This document shows, piece by piece, positions 48,161 to 60,503 of a DNA stretch of 64,000 bases. The stretch lies in assembly GCA_002224055.1 (NCBI GenBank), contig AZLU01000009.1, positions 379,571 to 443,570 of the forward strand, in the 5' to 3' direction. Origin of the DNA: Pezizomycotina sp. ARF18. Lineage: Eukaryota > Ascomycota. How positions within the stretch are numbered: the stretch's first letter is position 1; every line of letters starts with the position of its first letter. A program made the translations under genes and the position numbers. Under the pieces are notes generated by a model, which worked only from the letters and a program-made list of their open reading frames with translations, had not been told where the DNA came from and made no database searches.

Positions 48161-50565
48161 TCAAGAGGACTCGGCCTTGGGAGCGGTGAACTTCTTCAAA
48201 GCATCAAGACCCTGCTGGGAATGTTGGTGCGGTACTTGGGGACACCGAACTTCTCATCCATATCCTATTACACAAGGGAAAAAGTAAAGGTTAATCAAAA
48301 CACAGTTCATCCACAACTCAAAAGAAATAGAAAAATATCGAGATAACTTACCAAAAGAAGCTTCAGGGCGCTGCGGCTCTTGACAAAGTCAAGGGTCTGA
48401 ACCTGGGAAGCGACCTTAACTTCAGCAGCCTCAGGGACCAGGGGACGGGATGAGCGTCTTGAGCACTTCATACGCCGCCAAAGTGAAACCGAACTGTGGC
48501 GAGCTTCGGACGATACGAGCGGGACCACCCTTGAAGAAAGCTGCGAAGCCTCCTCCTTCATGATGGTCTTCGCGCGTGGCGGATTCCGGTGTAGACGTTT
48601 CGCCGCTGCGGGTCTCAACCTGCAGACGGGTCTTGATGACGTCGGCGGGGTGGTGAGGTAACTAATATTTAAAGGAGAAAAGAGACAAAAGGTAAGTAAA
48701 AGTTTTTTTTATTTATTTGCATGTTTGAAGGAGAAAGTTTGAAGCTGATGGGGATCCGAGTTTTTACTTACGCAGCAGGCATACCAGCAATTGCACCAGA
48801 GATCAACAGAGGGAAGATTCCCAGTTTCTTTCCATCCTTGCCCTCACCGAAGAGATCCTTCTTCAAGTGGCGTAGGTGGGGAAATAGATGGCTGAGAACG
48901 GAACATCCCTCATAAGACAAGCTGCGGCACCTTTGTAGAGGCCGAAAACACCAAGGTTCTTAACAATCCAAAGCGCACTACGCCTTGGAACGCTTGATGC
49001 GGATTTGGCCATCTCTCCCTGGACCTGCAATCTGATCTTAACGATCTCGAGTGGACTGTTCAAAGGATAATTTGTTAGCTTCCCTAGTTTCCAAAACGAA
49101 GAGAATAAAAAGAGAAAGAAACAAAGAAATAAAGATCAACGGATACTGAGAGCAAGTACTGACTTCGTGAACACAACCTGACAAGCACCAGCCGTACCAC
49201 CAGCAACCATTTCCATGGACAGCAATACCAACACCATCCGGCCCGGAACCCTCAGCGAACCCACGGACGAGGTCGTTGACAGTCAGCTTGATAGCCTTCT
49301 CGGGGCAACACCGACGAGCTGCGGGGCTAAACCACTGTAAAGCCCACGGAAGCCTTCGTTCTTGAGTACTTTCTTAAAGCAGTCAATGCTGTTGCTATAC
49401 AAAGCTTGTCCTATCACGGCTTTGCGTTGGTTCTGCATGCGGGTCTTGACGAGGTCGATGGGTAGACCATGGTGGCACCGAAAGCTCCTGCGATCGCACC
49501 GAGCCCAAAGTTGTACAGGGAATTGCCAATCTGTTTCACCGCGGTGTGGTCGCTGTCGTGCTTGGAATCGAAGCCGAGCTGCTTCTTGGACGGGTGGCGC
49601 CACGTCGGATCGGTGACTTTCTGGAAGTCCTCCAAAGCAAGGCGGCCGGTGTTATTGTCGAGAGACGCAAAGTGAAACAGAACATCAGCCTCCATCGGCG
49701 TGAAGGAACCCATCGGAGCCTGGTGGCCTCGTTCAAAAAGTCGTCCTTGGTGATCTTGTGGTCTTTCGACTTATCACAAGCAGCCTTGACGATGATTTCG
49801 GCAAGATCCATAGTATTGACCACGTTGTGGAACGCACGGACGTTGGCATACGAGATGTTCGTGCCAGTCCAATACTGCAGAGGGTGTGCAGGTTATCGAG
49901 CACGTGATCTGAAAGCTTGTGCTCAGGACATTCTCGATGATGATCTGGAACTGCTCGGCGGTTATGAACCGGACCTCTTAGTGTCGAAGTGTTCGAAGGC
50001 CTGCCTTATCCGTTCTCCGACGACTCCGTGGAGCAGTTGGCAAAACTGCTCGTAAGACACCTCGTGTCCGGCTTTCTCGTTCCCCAAGTAGAGATTGACC
50101 CAGGTGGAGCTCCAGTCAAAGGGCAGCGAGTTTGGGGAACGGTTCTCCTTGAGAACGGTCACCATTTCATGTCTGCTCACAGTGCCGTTGCCGTCCTTGT
50201 CAAAAACCCTAAAGGCGATCTCATACTCGCGTCAGGTTTGTTGAGGATACCTTCGATGAACGCATAATCGCGTAGGTTCAACGACCCCACTTTCCTCCTA
50301 TCAGCAACTTCAAAAAGAACACCAAATTGCCACCTGTGTATTTGTGGTAGCCTGCGTTGGGCGCGTCCTCCGGCGGTGTCGTTGCATTAAGAAAGTCTTC
50401 AATTGTCATCTCTTTCTCGCCATTCTCGTTCACTTTCGAAGCGAACTTTTCAAAGCGCGCTCTGGTTTGCTCCGAGAGAGGCAGGTCGGTTGGGGTTTCG
50501 CCAATCACGACCTCTTTGACAGTGTTAGCTGCGGCGCTTGCCGCCTCCGACGCAGAAATCGACAT
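48161..50565 (-). CDS. Mitochondrial aspartate/glutamate carrier with N-terminal EF-hands (AGC/citrin-aralar type)
   Basis: Exchanges mitochondrial aspartate for cytosolic glutamate across the inner membrane (malate-aspartate shuttle). The start is the ATG at 50565 ([12 protein letters not shown]). The N-terminal half is an EF-hand domain: [39 protein letters not shown] at about 50200-50150, [11 protein letters not shown] and [19 protein letters not shown]. The C-terminal half has three carrier repeats with P-x-D/E-x-x-K/R signatures: [12 protein letters not shown] near 49450, [15 protein letters not shown] near 49050 and [13 protein letters not shown] near 48640. It ends ...[12 protein letters not shown] at 48161. 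Introns fit 49056-49163, 48662-48771 and 48265-48351. About 700 residues are encoded, normal for the family. Frame changes break it near 50285, 50235, 49895, 49715, 49465, 49295, 48860 and 48460. The N-terminal calcium-binding half distinguishes it from plain carriers such as yeast Agc1. Confidence 0.92.
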
Positions 50566-52300
50566 GGTCCCTATCTGACGTGTCCTGGCGCAAAGAAGGT
50601 AAAGGTCCAAAGTCAATTTCTTGTCTTTTTCGGTTGAATGTCTATTACCAAACAGTGAGGAATTCTTATGGAATGCAGGGATTGCGCTTACTTTTTACTC
50701 TAGTAAAATCAAAATCGATTAAGAAAGCTTGCGCACTTGAAGCTCAAGTCGAATTTGAAGAGAGAACCTCAAAAGCGATTCACGGCTTTCTATTTTGGAC
50801 TTTTAGACTTTTGAGGAGAGTCGTGTTATCTGCTTCAGTCAGTATCGATAATGGCCAAAAACGGGCGCCTCACGCACACAGGGGTTCTGTCAGAAAAGCA
50901 GGGCTTGTCCTGGGAAGGTGTGGACGATAAGGAGAACAAGGGAAGGGTATTACGAAGAACGTGTCAAAACCAAAGCAGCTTTCAGAATGCGATTGTGCTT
51001 CAGCTTTCCTTTTTTTCTTACAGGGGAAAGAAAAGAAGAAAAAGAAAAAGGATGAAAAATATTCCCGATGTTCGCACCGGCCGAACGCCAGACTTCCCAC
51101 TGCTGCCTGAGCTTCGAGCAGGAGGTTAAGGGATGAGAGAACTTACAGATGAAAAGGGTCCTAGAACTGGTTCAACAAACTCCACGAAAGTTTGTTCAAA
51201 GGATGTCCTCTACGATTGCTTCACCGAGATGCGCAAAAGGAGAGGCTTGAGGAGGTTCTACGTGGTGGTGGTGAGAAGAGAGAAAGGGAAACGGAGCTTT
51301 GAAGAAAAGAACACACCAGGTTTTGCTGGCTCTTTCACAATAGAGCTTTGCAAAAAGGAAAAAAAAGAGATGTGGGTGTGACGTATGAAAAGAACAAAAA
51401 ACGGAAACAAGAAGCAGCAGCGGGCGACACGGGAAGATCTATATGCTAAGGACAAGGCAAGGAATCGACCATCTACTTTGTGCTGCTAAAAAAACAATGG
51501 GCGAAGAAGAAAACAAAATGGATGAAGAAAAAGGATGAAGGATGAGAACGGGAAAAAGGGAGAGAAGAAACTTGAAGGGAATTATTTTCTTCTCTTTTAA
51601 TTTTAAAAAAAGAGAACAATTTTCTCTGCGGCGAATAATAAATAATACGGGGGAGCTCTCACTAGTGATTTAAAGGGTTTAGGGGTGAGAGAGTAAGACG
51701 TGGGAAGAAAAAGGGGAGCACTCTTCGGCGAAAGCCCTACGGGTCCGGAAAGAGTCGAATGCGAAAGATTGGGAAGGAAGAGAGAAGTATAGATGGATTG
51801 GATTGGGATTGGATAGGAGAAAAAGAAAAGAAAAAACAAGGGAAATGGAAAATTTTTCAAAGGAGAAGGAAAGGAAAAGACAGGAACAGAGTTGTTAAAA
51901 ATAGTTTTTTTTTTTTTTTTTTTTGTGCGTCGGAATGGGATCAAAGTTTCTCCTATCCGGTATAGTGGTCGGGCTATACTGTCCGGGTTGCCTATTTGGA
52001 TAGTTCCGAGATTTTCACTTGCGGTGGATTTCTTCTCTCAGATCTGGGCGGGAGAGATCTGATACAACAAGCGGAACAGGGGAAGAACGGGGGAAGAAGA
52101 CTACGGCTGTTTGAGACCCGTTGATTATCGGCATTCTGGAACGATCAGAGAACGAAGGGACGATCACCATCGATCTATATACGATCAGTATCGCGGTTCT
52201 ATATCTCGAACTATTATTTCGTTTTGTAAGTGCAAATACATACATACAGCGAGAGCTCAATAAATGTTTATAATATACGTGCTCTTCCCTAAGCATTATA
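50566..52300. other. Upstream region of the carrier gene
   Basis: Likely promoter and 5' leader of the minus-strand carrier gene. On the coding strand it has pyrimidine-rich tracts (purine-rich on plus near 51000-51060 and 51500-51600), as upstream of OGT. No gene is supported. Confidence 0.55.
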
Positions 52301-53029
52301 TTCCAGGTGAGATGTGATACAGCCCGAGATCATATTCCGTTTCTCCCATATACTCTTTAGCTTTCACAAGTTCCTTGCACTACTATTACAGGTCAATATT
52401 CTTTCCATGCCAGAAATAATAATATCTTAATATCAAAAGGAAAAAGACATTAACTAGGGAAGATATCGTATTTATCATTCTAGACCAATTTCCATCTGCA
52501 AAGGGGCAATTGACTACTGCAAGTTAATGTTTCGCCTAGTGGCGGCCAAAAGCAACTGGGATTCTGGGTCGACGCGCTTTTTTTTCCAACTCGGTAAAAC
52601 TCAGAGCGCAATTGACTTCTAAGAGTAGCAGAGTTTAACAAAAAAAAATAAGCAACCAACACACGACAGTTATCTGATTCAGCTCTTTCAAAAGACTGTA
52701 AAGTCTAACCTAATACTCAAAGGGAAGGAAGCAAGTCTCAGCTTCCATGAGGTTAATTTAAGCTTATTTTCACAAAATCCGGGAAGAGCAACCTAAAATG
52801 TGGTGGTACGGGATTTTTAAGAGCTTATGGAATTGATTATCGTCATATAAGAGTGATACACTGCGTTTATCATCATTGAACCCTCTTTATATCATGTAAT
52901 TTGCTACCGATTTCCGCCCGTGAAGTATCTGCTGGAAATGTTTAACGATAATCAGATTTTATCTCCCCTTCTTTACAGCGATATATGCTTGAAATATCCC
53001 AAGGCTAAAACATTTACTTCCAAAGACAT

Positions 53030-53061
53030 CTGCTCACGTACATATGTATGTACCTGAGCAG
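53030..53061 (+). repeat. Near-perfect 15-bp inverted repeat (hairpin)
   Basis: Left arm CTGCTCACGTACATA, a 2-nt centre, right arm TATGTACCTGAGCAG. The arms pair with one mismatch. It is not next to any gene I can call. Confidence 0.85.
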
Positions 53062-54670
53062 TATGTTTTACTATTCACAAGTATTTATATTTTCTCAGCA
53101 GCTCTATACTTACCCGCTATTCCCTACCTTTACCAACCGTGGACTTTTTAGAGCAATTGCTCTTTTTTTTTAGGCGGTAAGTAAACCAAGAAACTCTGAT
53201 ATATATTATACCATTTAAACAAAATAACACTATTAAGTATAATTAGACTAAAGTTACTTATGATACATCTTGAATTTTTTAGTAAGAGGAACACTAGATT
53301 AATACCAGAATTTCACCTTAATATATATACCACTCAGCAGAACAACTGTCAGAAGTCTCAAGCAAATCTAATACATATGTATATATAGTTAATGATAAAC
53401 TGTCATTCCATATCAGCGCCGCAAAATGCTCTACAAGTACATATCCAGAAAGTAAAAAACTACAATTACAACTTTACGACAGGTCAGAACTCTGCAAAGT
53501 ATTCGAGAAATCATGCGTCGCTATCAGGACGTCGTAGTTAGATAGCCAATTTTTTTTCCGATATGATATTAATATTGGTCTATTTTGCTTTATTTCTATC
53601 TATCTGTATTTAGTATTTTTTTTTTTTTTCAGAATGGATAACAGTGATCAATGAAGATATCGGAGATGAGCCAATGTAGGACTTTATGTGTGAGAGTGAA
53701 ATTTTCTCCCTAGCTAACTTCGATTGCACGAACAAACTAATGTTGTAACTCCAATGTTATACATTTGTATTAATGTGAATTGGTAGATTTCGACTAGGCA
53801 AAATTGAAGCAATACCTTTTTTTTTTCCCTGCCACAGAGGACCACGATTTATGTAATATTCCTTCAAATATTATCAATCAAGTGTAGCAAACCCACGAGG
53901 ATACTAGCAATTGAAGAGCATCTGGATGGTTTACTGGAGATGTATGCAACAGGGTATATTATTCTCTTTACAAGGCCCTTAGCTCATATTGCTTGAAAGA
54001 GCAGAAGAGCTCTAGAGATAGTCCATCATAGTAATTACTTTGAAGCAATCAAACCGTCCCATTGTAGGCTTGGTAGAATTTAACACGACACACAATTACA
54101 GATTTTCTTTAATATTATTGACATAAATATATCACCAAGGAGAATGGTAACTCCGCTTTAATAACTGCTAAAACTGGTCGTAGGTAGCCTAAAAACATCC
54201 TTCGTCCTTTTATTTTGCAAACCTACTCCGAGAAACGGCTTTACCTAGGCCAGTTCGTATATCCTATATGCCTCTGATATCTACAAAGAATGAACAACAT
54301 GATCATCTCGAGACACCTTGAGTTGTTTGAATTCGTTATATTGTACCTAAAAAGCTAAGTGCCAAATTAACAGCAAACTCCTGGTGTTTATTATTTTTGC
54401 TGAAATTAAATTAATTTCCGTCAAGATATTTCTACACCGCTCTTCAATATGTAACACGGCCATGACGTACAGAGATCGCGTAAGCTCTATGAGTATGTAC
54501 AGGCAGTGTGGTGGGGCATTCTAGATGCAGCTGTGAAGGGGAAATCTAGAAAATCCTTAAGTTCCCAAATAGGCAAAGGGAGGCAGGGGATGGACTTCTT
54601 CAGAAAGTTTGCATATATATAGTATTATATTGTGGATATTTTCCCTTCTCTTTCTTCTTCTAGCTTCTTC

Positions 54671-54709
54671 TTAGATAGTTAGATAGTTAGATAGTTAGAT
54701 GGTTAGATA
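54671..54709 (+). repeat. TTAGATAG tandem repeat, about 4.9 copies
   Basis: The 8-nt unit TTAGATAG is repeated almost five times, with one base changed in the fourth copy. Confidence 0.9.
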
Positions 54710-56548
54710 ATCAACACGATATTGGTTACTACGGGCAATCAGGTTGAAATATATTTTATAGGTATAAGTATCTCACAAGAGCGCAGAACTATGACCTGGT
54801 GTATCTCCACAGTTCGCAGCCTCAGCTGCCTCGTCATACTGCAGAAATGCTTGAGAATTCAATTAAGACATAGTTTAGTACCTCAAGCCTATGCTGGGAA
54901 TACTAACTGGCTACATATCACGTCAATATTACAGATGAGTTCCGCAGATATCATGCATGTCTTTCTTATCAAATCGATATATAAGACAAGGCGTAGTGGG
55001 TTTGGTTGAAGAGAGGATTGGTGATTCGCCTTTACTATTTCTAAAAGGCGGCGATGGGATTTCTACTAATCTCCTCGCGTGAAAACAACGTCATTGAATT
55101 CTTCTAAAGGTTCCGTATGGTTTATAACGGAAAGAAACGGTAAACAGACGCTTGAGACAAGCTAGCAATCAAGACGGAAGCTCTGCATATGTGGAATATC
55201 TCCTAACATAGTAATTATAATTAGTAGAGTGACCACTTACATAATTACAATACCCGACGTGAGCAAGTAGAGAATCTCAGATAAATGCGGAAGAGAGAAG
55301 ACAAAGGCGATCTGTCAGCGGCTAAAACTCTATAAAAGTCCGATTAACTTATACTTGTATGGCTATGGGATACTCAAAGAAGAGATACTCCAGCTGATAT
55401 TTACGACATCTGAAGCTAATGGAGCGAGAAATACAAATGCCGGATCCTCCATTGCATATCGACTCAGGGGATCCTCTTCAGAGTTCGTGACGAGATACTT
55501 GCTTAAAAGCGACCAAGTTCCTTGCAAGAACCGTGCTGCATTGATCCCGGTTTTCTTAAGTTCAGCTCGAAGATCCGCTCGTTCGAATACAACCATGCAA
55601 TCAATCTTGCACGGAGCTTTTAGTCTGCAAGTAACTTTCCACGGGAGAACCCAGTTTCGAGAAACTTTACTCGTGCATGTTTTATCGTCTGGATATTCAT
55701 GAAAACTAAAATGTATCTTAACAATAGAAGCCCTCAAGATAGCTGCGCCATGTGTAGATCGGAAACAGATACTTATCATCCGTTACAGTGGTACTATATA
55801 CATGTCAATCCTTTCGTTTGATTGGTATTTACCACAAAGCTATGCAAGCCCTGTTTTTAAGCATTTGCTTTGATGTATGTTCAAATCCTCAAATCGTTGG
55901 CGATGGGAGTAGCTTCCGTATGCAAACGGACGTCTAAAGGCTTCAATAGTGCTATGTAACACTCACTCCTGTGGAATAACCGTTCGGTGATTCCCGCAAT
56001 ACCCCCAAGCATTATTACTGTGCCATGATTTCATGTGTAAGAAGGCTTCCAAACTTCTTCCATGCATTGCTGTACACTATATCACACACATCATATATCT
56101 GTACCATTTCGGACAAGATCCTACACAAAAGTAAAGCCCATAACACCACGTAAATCATCCTACAACGTCGCCGTTATGAAAATAAAAACAGCGGAACTAG
56201 TGAATCAGGGCAACTCTATAGTATTTCTATATTTATATATATACATAATGTATATCAGTCACATGGCTATCAGATGTCGTGCTCCGTTTAACCGCACAAA
56301 TGTACCTTCTTCCGCGCATTTCTGTTCGCTATTCTGAGGCTGCGGGAACCTTCTTCTCTAGTCTCATACAGCTTTACAGTTTTTATTTCGAGTATTTATT
56401 CAAAATCCTTTTTTTTCGCTAAAGGGCTTATAAACGCTACGTGTTCGTGTTCGCACCTTACTGCTTTTGAAACTGCAGGAGGGAAAAAAAACTGATGCTG
56501 ACAAGATTACGGAATAAATAGAGAGTATCTGACCACGGCCGTTATTCA

Positions 56549-56581
<33 letters not shown>
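56549..56581 (+). repeat. T19-A14 junction
   Basis: Nineteen T residues directly followed by fourteen A residues, forming a simple self-complementary tract. Confidence 0.85.
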
Positions 56582-56661
56582 GCTCTTGCAATTGTCGCAT
56601 ATATTCATCGATCTTCAGCAGCTTATCGCCGGTAACGCTTTGTCCTCCTTTTTTTCTTATC

Positions 56662-56727
56662 CGATAAAGAAGTTCGAATTAGGATCATGTTATCGATTAA
56701 AAGAAGTTCGAAGTTAGGATCATGTTA
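56662..56727 (+). repeat. Short tandem duplication of ~32 bp
   Basis: Two adjacent units starting CGAT(T)AAA and sharing AAGAAGTTCGAA(G)TTAGGATCATGTTA. The copies differ by small indels, like the larger duplication at 33654. Confidence 0.85.
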
Positions 56728-57918
56728 GGTTTCGCGGTAATCGCTGTTATGCTCTTTACAATTACAACGGTATTCGTTCCATTAGGAGGAAACAAAGAAT
56801 AAAATAAGAATCTGTCATATTAGGGCTGTCCCATCCAGACGGCACTGCATGAGCCATGTGCGCTTCTTTCGCAGTATTCCGTCGAGCGTATTAGGAATTT
56901 CATCGCTTCCCCAGTTAGACTGTCTAGCTAGGTATAGAGTCACAATCGAAAATATACAATTGAATTGAATATTTTCACATCGTGGCATATCACTGTATCC
57001 AGAGGAAATAGAGCAAGACGATTATCAACCTTCACTTATTCGCAAAGGATAACTTAATTCATTAAATAGCCATTCTCTGAAAATAAATAAATAAATAAAT
57101 AAAGAGAGATGAAGAACATGAACAAGGGTGCTTCGGGAACCTTTATTTTGCTTTCTTCTTTTCTTCGGCTCCACTGTTGGGCTGAGCAATAGGGCTAGTT
57201 AGTACTCATGATTCATATATTGACAATTGAATTCCCTTGCCCCATGACAGGAAAAAAAAAAGTGAAGCACGAGGGAGCTAGATCGGTTAGGGGGATCCAC
57301 CCGAAGGAGTTTATATAAACATTTTTATATATGGATTTAGATATTACTCGTCTTAATTTTATAGATTAATCTTTTTTGAAAAAGAATGGAAGTACAAGTT
57401 TCAAAAGAGAGGTATTCAAAATATTTCGATATGATAATATGAAATATGTAACACCTTCTCATCTCATCTCTATCTATCGATGGCTTTCGTGAGAACATGT
57501 ATATTGGCAATCTTCTACAACTTCATACTTTGTACTCTGAAATCTGAGAAAATTTATAATATAGATGCATATACACAATCGTATAACTTTGGCACGTGGG
57601 CGGCGTGGTGAACTCTTTCCCAAGCAGATAAATATCCACCGAAAGAAAAAAATGCCATATAACATAAGGAAAGGCTTTCTTTTATAAAATGTACTATGAG
57701 CTTGTTTCGAAAAAAAGACCCATCTGATCATTCGTCTCGATTATTTTACATCGATTTAGGTAGGTCCGTGATAAACTGATCCTGTTTATCGGAGCGGCTG
57801 AATCAGACTCCTGTTATCTTCTTCCTTTTTTCTTGTTCTCCTACTTCATTTAAGTTGAAGACATTTTTGGCGGACGAAACGGTTCGTCCGTACATACATA
57901 CGCGTGCGCTCTCTCACG

Positions 57919-57947
<29 letters not shown>
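57919..57947 (+). repeat. Poly(T) run, 29 nt
   Basis: An uninterrupted run of 29 T residues. Confidence 0.9.
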
Positions 57948-57951
<4 letters not shown>

Positions 57952-58410
57952 GTTCCTTCTAGACTTAATAATTAGTTTATGGTTATAATCCGGGTCCCTT
58001 GCAGCTATATATTTTGGCTTCTTTTTTACTCTTCCGTGTTTATATTAAATTGTTCACCTTATCTTCTTTCCTATTCCCGCTATAACCACTTAGATATTAT
58101 CATTAGAACGAAATCAGATGTAGAAATTGTGAAATTGGCAAGTGGGAATAGAAAAAAAAAAATATGGGGCCGAAAAACGCCATTCTGGCCGCGTTATTGA
58201 AACGGGGACTCCACGAGGATTTATATACAGGAGAAAAAAAAAAGACAAGCAAGAACAAGGCAAAGACGGAAAGTAACAGAACATGCCAGTATCTCGTGGC
58301 AAAAATGCCAGAAAATAACGGTTTTTTTGACATAACGGGCAGGAGCGGAAGCTGGCAATGTCCTCCCCCGGTAACCTGCAGGAGTAGCAGAAACCTTAGG
58401 ATTTATTTTT

Positions 58411-58454
58411 TTATTTATTTATTTAAAAAAAAATTTTTTAATATAAATAAATAA
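58411..58454 (+). repeat. A/T inverted repeat with ~20-bp arms
   Basis: Left arm TTATTTATTTATTTAAAAAA at 58411-58430, right arm at 58434-58454, separated by three A. The arms pair except for one extra base. It could form a stable cruciform or hairpin, but it is low in complexity. Confidence 0.8.
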
Positions 58455-60259
58455 GCAGCGGCAATGGCGTGCTCGAGACTCAGTAACGGTTAATCCAAGC
58501 CGCTTCGACGAAAGTCTAAGACCTTGGAGTCTTTCTAAAGCTGTCGTAACTATAGTGAAAGAAAGAGGTGTGTAAGTGAAAGCGCTAGGGTGTTAGATTA
58601 TTAGAGCTCCTAATAACAATAAATCATTTATCAAATAAAATAAAAGAAATAGTAATCAACTTTGATATTTCGATTTAAAAATTGTCAAGATTCGGCGAAT
58701 TGCTATTATTTGCGATGTGGGGCGCACTGCTCTTAAACGCCTGTAGCTGAAGCTGACTCTCTTCTCTGTGTGTACTTCTCTTCTTATTCTTACCGTTTTG
58801 CTCCAAAACCGTCTTTAATTTCGCAAAGTTGACTCTTGACACTTGGTCCAATAGCGAGGAACATCTGCAAGAATGAATTTCTGAATCACACGAGTTATTG
58901 AAAAAAAAAAACAGGGGTTACTAGAAGAAATTATACAGTAGCAAAATCTAAGTCATCTTACGGTCACTATTATCGGGGATTGGTCTTATCATTCGGATTG
59001 TGAGCTGTCCGAGTTTGCTGGCATGTGCGATTGTGTACTCGGTCTGTGTGGGACAAAACAGAGCTCTTTTTTTTTTTTTCCGTCTTTTGTTTTAATTGCA
59101 AAAGGAATAATATTGATGATTTTCTTTTTCCTTTGTTTTTTGTTTCGTTTCGCATTGCGATAAACGGAAAAATAAGCAGCGAACCGTTTAAAAGGAAGCA
59201 CCTTCGACGTTTATCACACGCAGGTTTCCGATGATAGATCTTTTCTCACTACCACACAGTTCACTAAATCTCGAACATACCAGGGACAAGGTATAAAATT
59301 GGCAAGGAGGAATAAAAAAAAGTGGGTTGTTCCTTTCCTTGCAATTCCCGCCGAATCCTCGAGGTCTCTGGCCTTGAAGCTCCGGAAGCTGGTCTCTCTC
59401 TCTTGGTTTTCTCTTTGTCTTGTCTTTCCTCCGAGGATCTTGCATGACCAGCCAGCAGTGGCCAAAATGTTATCAATCTCCCGGGCTCTGGGATATCCTA
59501 AATTAATCTAAATCAATCAATCAGCTCCTCTTTCTCGTGGGGTAAACTGGCAAAAGGGCGTATGTATATATGTGTCTTATGGAAGTACCCGCCCTTATGC
59601 AAAATAACTAATGACAAGAATCGCTATTTCAGACAAAATAGGACGGGGTAAGGGTCATATGCAGCTGCTCTCCTTCTTGGGGTCCGGCCGTTACTGTGGG
59701 TCCAGTTCCAAAATACTAGAAGGAAGTAAAACGAGAAAAGAGAGAGAAATGAATAGAAGAGCAAAAAGCAAAAAGCAAAAGCCGAAGAAAAAAAAAGAGA
59801 AAGCAGAATATGATCACCGATAAAGCGGATACCACCGTTTCGCTATGATTTCGAATTGCGTGCGTAATGCAAGTGAGTCGTTTTTAAGTCTTTCTAGCGT
59901 TGCTAGAAATAGTAATAAATAAAGTTAATAATCAAGTAATAAATATAAGTCTATAATCAAAAATTGAAGAAAGGTCCTTCGGGTGGAGAATCGAATTTCC
60001 AAGGGTTTTTCCTTTTCTGAGACTCGAAAGCAAGAGGAGCCACCGCTGGATCCTTTTCGCTTTTCCCGCACGAACTACCATTTCGGCGAAAAAGAAAGAT
60101 AGGTGCAATACCGTTATCAGAAGGGATTAGTTAGTTAATGGTCCTCGTACCTTGGTTATCCAACGGCTTTTGTTTTGCGAGCCCTTGCTAGCATGGACTA
60201 TCATCACAACGCCGATTCCAGCCACCCCCAAGATATCAATATCATATTACTAACATCGG

Positions 60260-60262
<3 letters not shown>

Positions 60263-60297
<35 letters not shown>

Positions 60298-60464
60298 GCT
60301 GAGTAGTGTTGTGCAATTTGAGTACTGGAGAAAAAACCGAAGAAATAGGAAGGTAAGCAAAGGAAGGATATCACCATGTGGGCCACGAGCTTTGAAAGGA
60401 AAAAAGACGACGTAAGCCTTGAGTTTCACTTAGCTCCACCGACCGAGAACTGAATTTTGTTCAG

Positions 60465-60502
<38 letters not shown>
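60263..60502 (+). repeat. Pair of long poly(T) runs
   Basis: 34 T residues at 60263-60296 and 36 T residues at 60467-60502, about 170 bp apart, with unrelated sequence between them. Confidence 0.9.

Positions 60503-60503
<1 letters not shown>

Larger units (their letters stand above)
52301..57100. other. Gene-free A/T-rich block with few purine/pyrimidine tracts
   Basis: No gene is supported. Composition differs from the flanks: it is A/T-rich but evenly mixed, with few purine or pyrimidine tracts until about 56.5 kb. It resembles the 19.9-21.2 kb stretch. It contains a near-palindrome (53030-53061), an 8-nt tandem repeat (54671-54709), a T19-A14 junction (56549-56581) and a short tandem duplication (56662-56727). 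Frames near 54722-55009 and 55355-55779 are open but carry no motif. Confidence 0.6.

Noticed and set aside
54671-54709. CRISPR-like or telomeric array
   Set aside because: The 8-nt units are uninterrupted by spacers and do not match the common fungal telomere repeat; it is a plain microsatellite.
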